Shown one piece after another: positions 59,406-64,000 of a stretch of 64,000 nt of DNA. The position numbers were made by a program, and so were the translations under genes. Under the pieces are notes generated by a model that searched no databases, was not told the DNA's origin, and saw only the letters and a list, made by a program, of their open reading frames with translations. The stretch lies in contig NC_007954.1 of NCBI RefSeq assembly GCF_000013765.1, forward strand, positions 1,426,001-1,490,000, given 5' to 3'. The DNA is from Shewanella denitrificans OS217 (GTDB lineage Bacteria; Pseudomonadota; Gammaproteobacteria; Enterobacterales; Shewanellaceae). The stretch's first letter is position 1; the number at the start of each line of letters is the position of its first letter.

Positions 59406-60890
59406 CTAGGGCTGGCCTGCACCCAACTTAGGCTTAAGGGTGTTATTGGTTTTACTGTCGCTTGCCAGTGACTGTTTAATGTTATCATTAGCATCAACTT
59501 TATCCGCCAATATTTCAACCGGTGCTTCTATGACTTCCATCTTTTTAGTCTGATTATCGACCCAAACTAAGGTGTCATAATAACGGCGTATGCTATCCAC
59601 ATAATGTACGGCTTGGCTGCCTCTGGCGTAACCATAGCGAGTCTGTTTATAGTATTTTCTCTGCTGCAACAGTGGCAGCACCTTTTTAACATCACGCCAT
59701 GCATCGGGATCCATGTCCATGGAGACCGCAAGACGACGTGCATCTTCTACATGACCCATGCCGATATTATAAGCCGCTAAGGCAAACCAAATTCGTTGGC
59801 TATCACTGATGGACTCAGGAAGCCTTTCTATCATATCTTTCAGATAGATGGCGCCGCCACGTATGCTTTGCTCTGCATCTGTTCTGTCACTGACGCCCAC
59901 ATAGCTTGCGGTGGGTTGGGTCAGCATCATCATGCCTCTGACCCCAGTTTTTGAGCGCGCGTTGGGGTTCCAATGGGACTCCTGATAGCTGGCCGCGGCT
60001 AGCTTGCGCCAATCCAGCTCACCTGAGTAGGTTTCAAATAAACTGCGATAGGCCGGAAGTACATTGTCTATGGCGCGAATAAAGGCACGGGTGTCCACGT
60101 AATCGAAGCGTTTAACATGGCCAAAATACTTTTCATTTAAGTGCTCTAAGGTACCTGCTCTTTGCTCATTGTGCCAAAATGCCAGCAATTGGCTCATGAG
60201 CTTGTCGCTGTTTTTAGGCGGCAGTAACCAGACCACTTCAATTTTTTCTTCCAAAATCATCCCAGCACGTAGCTCAGGCAAGAATCTTTGATTGATCAAT
60301 AAACTGTTGGAATCAGAAATGGTGTAGTTAAGCTCACCCTTGGCAATCAAGGCGAATAGCTCTTCATTGTCTTTATCGTTCACTTGGTTCCACAGCAGCT
60401 CTGGGTAGTCCTTTTGCAGCTGAGTCAAAGTATTAACCGAAGATGAATTGGACATCACAGTGATCTCACCACTTAAGGTGCCAATGTCTTTAGGCTCTGG
60501 GGTGCCTTCACGGTAGACCAAGACTTGGTTTACCTTATAAAGGGTCGGCCCCATTTTAAATTGCTCGCCTCTGCCAGGGGTTTTGGCAATACCCGCGGCA
60601 ATGATATCAATATCATTGTCTTTAAGGGCTTTGAACAGTTGTTTACGGTCGGTAAAGGGGATCATCTCTAACGACACACCTAAGTAGTCGGCAAAGCGAT
60701 TGGCCATCTCGTAGTCAAACCCTGTTTCACCTTGGGAGTTGTTGACGTAGATCTGCGGCCCATACAAGGTACCGACTTTTAGCACGGTACGTTTTTGGGC
60801 TTTAGGGCTTGCCTCTATCTCAACGACCTCTGCTGGCTGGCAGCCAGACAATAAGAGGCCCAATAAAATGACATATAAGTATTTAATCAT
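59406..60890 (-). CDS. mltF: MltF membrane-bound lytic transglycosylase
   Basis: Cleaves peptidoglycan and may be allosterically controlled by its first domain. ATG 60890 (MIKYLYVILLGLLLSGC) is preferred, since it begins a lipoprotein signal with lipobox LLSGC; a longer GTG frame starts 11 codons upstream. The 494-residue product has a periplasmic solute-binding-like domain (about 35-260), FDYEMANRFADYLGVSLEMIPF, and a C-terminal SLT domain with the catalytic Glu in AAASYQESHWNPNA, then GVRGMMMLTQPTASYVGV and IWFALAAYNIGMGHVEDAR. It is divergent from purL, the common arrangement. Confidence 0.95.
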   Translation of the reverse strand: MIKYLYVILLGLLLSGCQPAEVVEIEASPKAQKRTVLKVGTLYGPQIYVNNSQGETGFDYEMANRFADYLGVSLEMIPFTDRKQLFKALKDNDIDIIAAGIAKTPGRGEQFKMGPTLYKVNQVLVYREGTPEPKDIGTLSGEITVMSNSSSVNTLTQLQKDYPELLWNQVNDKDNEELFALIAKGELNYTISDSNSLLINQRFLPELRAGMILEEKIEVVWLLPPKNSDKLMSQLLAFWHNEQRAGTLEHLNEKYFGHVKRFDYVDTRAFIRAIDNVLPAYRSLFETYSGELDWRKLAAASYQESHWNPNARSKTGVRGMMMLTQPTASYVGVSDRTDAEQSIRGGAIYLKDMIERLPESISDSQRIWFALAAYNIGMGHVEDARRLAVSMDMDPDAWRDVKKVLPLLQQRKYYKQTRYGYARGSQAVHYVDSIRRYYDTLVWVDNQTKKMEVIEAPVEILADKVDANDNIKQSLASDSKTNNTLKPKLGAGQP

Positions 60891-61217
60891 ATTGTTTAAT
60901 AAGTTAGTAAATCTCTGTGTCACGAAAAGGCCGAAATATCATGCCCGCTTGAGTCAAATTTGTAGGGGATATAGGTATAATTGCTGCTCACTTTAGCAGG
61001 AGTTTGCGCAAACGCCTAGTTCTGATTGAAAAGTGAGCGATTTGTGTAATTTAATTACTCCCTCGAGGGCCATCAGGGGTCATCTTCCAGTGGATTGATT
61101 TGATATTCGGGAAACACTGTTTTGGTGCGTGACAGCGGGTGATTTGTCCTAGTCGATTCCTTATAATAGCGCCAATTCTGACCCTTCAATTAAAAAATCA
61201 TAAGGTGAATTGACGTG
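60891..61217. other. divergent mltF/purL promoter region
   Basis: About 327 bases. It contains TATAAT (61162-61167) as a probable -10 for purL and a 12-base palindrome GTTTGCGCAAAC (61002-61013), which carries one good PurR half-site. Confidence 0.5.
61002..61022. promoter_or_regulatory. candidate PurR-type site of purL
   Basis: GTTTGCGCAAAC is a perfect dyad, and the overlapping GCGCAAACGCCTAGTT matches the first half of the PurR operator ACGCAAACGTTTTCGT. The second half is poor. Confidence 0.3.
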
Positions 61218-64000
61218 ATGGAGATCATTCGCGGAGCCCCTGCACTCTCAGCTTTTCGTGTACAACAACTCATGAAAGCCTGCGATGCCGCGGCGATACC
61301 TGTAAGGCACATATATGCTGAATTCATGCATTTTGCCCATTTAACCAACGCACTTAATGATACACAAACCCTTCAACTAGCAAGCATTCTCACCTACGGC
61401 CCCGCCATCGAGGCCCATACGCCAAAAGGCCAGCTTTATTTAGTCACACCTCGTCCGGGTACCATTTCTCCTTGGTCATCGAAAGCGACCGATATTGCCC
61501 ATAATTGTGGCCTAAGCCAGATTAAGCGTCTCGAACGCGGCATCGCCTATTATGTCGAGGCCGATACTCTGGATGCCAGCCAGCAAAAGGCGTTGCAGGC
61601 CCTGCTTTATGATCGCATGGTGGAGGTGATTTTCGATGATATGGCAGCCGCCGAAACCTTATTTGATCGCACTGAACCCAAAGCGTTAGCAAGCGTTAAT
61701 GTGCTGGGTGAAGGACGACGGGCACTGGAAGTGGCTAACAGCCGCCTAGGCCTCGCCTTGGCAGAAGATGAAATTGACTACCTAGTGGACAATTTTGTGC
61801 GCCTCAAACGTAATCCCAATGACATCGAATTGATGATGTTTGCTCAGGCAAACTCTGAACATTGCCGTCATAAAATATTTAATGCCGACTGGACTATCGA
61901 TGGTGTGGTGCAAGATAAATCATTATTTAAGATGATTAAAAACACCTATGCCGTCACGCCTGACAACGTGTTATCCGCTTATAAAGATAACGCTGCGGTC
62001 ATGACAGGCTCTGTGGCTGGGCGTTTCTTCCCCGATGAAACCGGGGTATATGCTTATCATGTTGAGCCATGCCATATTTTAATGAAGGTGGAAACCCACA
62101 ATCACCCAACCGCCATTAGCCCTTATGCGGGCGCCGCTACAGGTTCGGGCGGTGAAATTCGCGATGAAGGCGCAACCGGGCGCGGCTCTAAGCCCAAAGC
62201 GGGCTTAGTGGGGTTTAGCGTATCAAACTTAAATATCCCAGGGTTTATACAGCCATGGGAAGCACAATACGGTAAGCCTGAACGCATAGTCACGCCACTT
62301 GAAATCATGTTAGAAGGTCCACTTGGCGGCGCGGCGTTTAATAACGAGTTCGGCCGTCCTGCGTTAGTGGGTTATTTCCGTACCTATGAGCAGGAAGTCA
62401 GCAGTCACAATGGTGTCGAAGTACGCGGCTATCATAAGCCCATCATGCTGGCCGGCGGTCTTGGTAACATACGTGAAGATCATGTGCAAAAGGGTGAGAT
62501 CACCGTTGGCGCTAAGCTAATCGTGCTTGGTGGCCCTGCGATGAACATAGGTTTAGGCGGCGGCGCGGCATCTTCGATGGCGTCGGGTCAATCCAGTGAA
62601 GATTTAGATTTTGCTTCAGTGCAGCGTGAAAACCCAGAGATGGAGCGTCGCTGTCAGGAAGTTATCGACAGATGTTGGCAGCTCGGTGACGACAACCCCA
62701 TTCAGTTTATTCATGACGTGGGCGCTGGCGGGTTATCCAACGCCTTCCCTGAACTGGTTAATGATGCAGACAGGGGCGGGCGTTTTAATTTGCGCAATGT
62801 CCCTTCAGATGAGCCTGGCATGAGCCCACTTGAAATTTGGTGTAACGAATCTCAAGAGCGTTACGTGCTTTCGGTTGCCCCAGAGAACCTGGCCCGATTC
62901 GAGCAAATTTGTCTGCGTGAACGGGCGCCATTTGCGGTGGTGGGTGAAGCCACCAGTGAGCAGCATTTAACCTTGGCGGACAGTCACTTTAACAACAAGC
63001 CTATCGATTTACCTCTTGAAGTCTTATTGGGTAAAGCCCCTAAGATGAGCCGTGATGTGGTGTCGAAAAAAGCGCTGTCTCCTGCGCTTGATGAATCACA
63101 AATCACTGTGGATGAAGCGGTCACTCGCATATTAAGTTTGCCGACGGTTGCCGATAAGTCGTTTCTTATCACCATTGGCGATCGCAGCGTCACAGGCCTT
63201 GTGAATCGCGACCAAATGGTCGGCCCTTGGCAGGTACCTGTGGCAGATTGCGCCGTTACAGCTGCAAGTTTTGATACCTATGCCGGTGAAGCCATGTCTA
63301 TTGGTGAGCGTACGCCGCTGGCGTTACTGGACTTTGGCGCTTCGGCCCGTATGGCGGTGGCCGAATCCATCATGAATATTGCCGGCACGGATATTGGCTC
63401 ATTTAAGCGCATTAAACTTTCTGCGAACTGGATGTCAGCAGCAGGGCACCCTGGTGAAGATGCGGGCCTCTATGAAGCAGTAAAAGCCGTGGGTGAAGAA
63501 TTATGCCCACAGCTTGAAATCACCATCCCGGTGGGTAAAGACTCAATGTCGATGAAAACGGCCTGGGAAGACAATGGGGTGCATAAGTCTGTGACTTCGC
63601 CTATGTCGTTGGTTATCACTGCCTTTGGTGTGGTGCAAGACATTCGCAATACTGTTACCCCTGAGCTTCGTAGTGATAAAGGCGACACCGCCCTCTTGTT
63701 GCTTGATTTAAGCCATGGCAAAACCCGTTTAGGTGGCTCTTGCCTCGCCCAAGTGTTTTCAAGCTTAGGGGATGTGGCGCCAGATCTTGATGACAGTACG
63801 ACCCTTAAAGGCTTCTTCGAGGTGATGCAGACCTTAGTGGCTGATCAGTCGATATTGGCTTATCACGACAGAAGTGATGGCGGCTTATTCACTACTGTGA
63901 CTGAGATGGCGTTTGCCGGTAACACTGGGGCTGAAATTGATTTGAGCGCGCTTCAAGGCTCAGATCTTGCCAGACTCTTTAATGAGGAACTCGGCGCCGT
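61218..64000 (+). CDS. purL: PurL, FGAM synthase (cut by window end)
   Basis: Converts FGAR to FGAM with glutamine and ATP, fourth step of purine synthesis. ATG 61218 (or the adjacent GTG 61215) opens MEIIRGAPALSAFRVQQLMKAC; AAGGTG precedes it by about 10 bases. The frame is open to base 64000, so only about 928 of roughly 1290 residues are present. Visible signatures: the N-terminal domain, ANSEHCRHKIFNADW, ETHNHPTAISPYAGAATGSGGEIRDEGATGRG and the ATP-binding GGLGNIREDH and KPEMVRHL-like later segment PVGKDSMSMKT. The amidotransferase domain with its cysteine is outside the window. Confidence 0.97.
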   Translation, partial: MEIIRGAPALSAFRVQQLMKACDAAAIPVRHIYAEFMHFAHLTNALNDTQTLQLASILTYGPAIEAHTPKGQLYLVTPRPGTISPWSSKATDIAHNCGLSQIKRLERGIAYYVEADTLDASQQKALQALLYDRMVEVIFDDMAAAETLFDRTEPKALASVNVLGEGRRALEVANSRLGLALAEDEIDYLVDNFVRLKRNPNDIELMMFAQANSEHCRHKIFNADWTIDGVVQDKSLFKMIKNTYAVTPDNVLSAYKDNAAVMTGSVAGRFFPDETGVYAYHVEPCHILMKVETHNHPTAISPYAGAATGSGGEIRDEGATGRGSKPKAGLVGFSVSNLNIPGFIQPWEAQYGKPERIVTPLEIMLEGPLGGAAFNNEFGRPALVGYFRTYEQEVSSHNGVEVRGYHKPIMLAGGLGNIREDHVQKGEITVGAKLIVLGGPAMNIGLGGGAASSMASGQSSEDLDFASVQRENPEMERRCQEVIDRCWQLGDDNPIQFIHDVGAGGLSNAFPELVNDADRGGRFNLRNVPSDEPGMSPLEIWCNESQERYVLSVAPENLARFEQICLRERAPFAVVGEATSEQHLTLADSHFNNKPIDLPLEVLLGKAPKMSRDVVSKKALSPALDESQITVDEAVTRILSLPTVADKSFLITIGDRSVTGLVNRDQMVGPWQVPVADCAVTAASFDTYAGEAMSIGERTPLALLDFGASARMAVAESIMNIAGTDIGSFKRIKLSANWMSAAGHPGEDAGLYEAVKAVGEELCPQLEITIPVGKDSMSMKTAWEDNGVHKSVTSPMSLVITAFGVVQDIRNTVTPELRSDKGDTALLLLDLSHGKTRLGGSCLAQVFSSLGDVAPDLDDSTTLKGFFEVMQTLVADQSILAYHDRSDGGLFTTVTEMAFAGNTGAEIDLSALQGSDLARLFNEELGA

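Noticed and set aside
1..64000. CRISPR array
   Set aside because: No regularly spaced repeats with unique spacers were seen, and no cas genes.

Overview
The window is about 64 kb of a gammaproteobacterial chromosome, most probably a Shewanella. The grounds are gene order (smpB-ratA-rnfH-bamE, then a borosin pair, then aceB-aceA; pilW-rodZ-ispG-hisS-yfgM-bamB-der; xseA/guaB-guaA-tadA/mltF/purL), the tmRNA tag ANDSNYSLAA, and protein sequences that look like Shewanella throughout. The genus is an inference from recognised families and not from a database search. No rRNA, complete tRNA or CRISPR array was seen.

Layout. 1-10.2 kb is housekeeping: a cut GAF-GGDEF gene, purK-purE, an OsmC-like protein, hpf, a YebC-family regulator, a TetR/old-yellow-enzyme divergent pair with three matching operator dyads, a lipid kinase, a small ribbon-helix-helix protein and YjdM. 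10.3-21.6 kb is a defence island: type I restriction-modification (hsdR, hsdM, a DUF1016-type nuclease, hsdS) followed by a large SF1 helicase fused to a phospholipase-D-type nuclease. It lies beside ssrA (tmRNA) and is bracketed by a second, degenerate copy of the tmRNA 3' end plus its terminator, in inverted orientation. 21.6-24.4 kb holds ssrA, smpB, ratA, rnfH and bamE.

24.7-27.6 kb is the most unusual part: a three-gene cluster encoding a split borosin system. It has a SonM-type alpha-N-methyltransferase, a separate 69-residue SonA-type precursor peptide with a hydrophobic C-terminal core, and, 13 bases further on, a secreted/membrane TPR-GGDEF protein. This suggests a backbone-N-methylated peptide whose production may be linked to cyclic-di-GMP signalling. 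The glyoxylate shunt genes aceB-aceA follow after a long leader.

31.8-47 kb holds an HDOD-GAF protein, an NTF2-like exported protein, MtfA, DUF3820, a GNAT enzyme, a 5'-nucleotidase, then the rlmN-pilW-rodZ-ispG-hisS-yfgM-bamB-der run and a DUF3565 protein. 47-52.7 kb is a PhoP/PhoQ-like two-component system with three putative envelope targets (a DUF3300 protein, a PepSY protein and a choice-of-anchor-H-like protein with a GlyGly-CTERM-like tail). Each target carries a matching direct-repeat box (GTTCAG-N5-GTTCAG type) 10-11 bases upstream of a plausible -10, so the regulon can be read from the sequence. The window ends with an OmpA-like lipoprotein, xseA, guaB, guaA, tadA, a possible 41-residue basic protein, mltF and the first part of purL.
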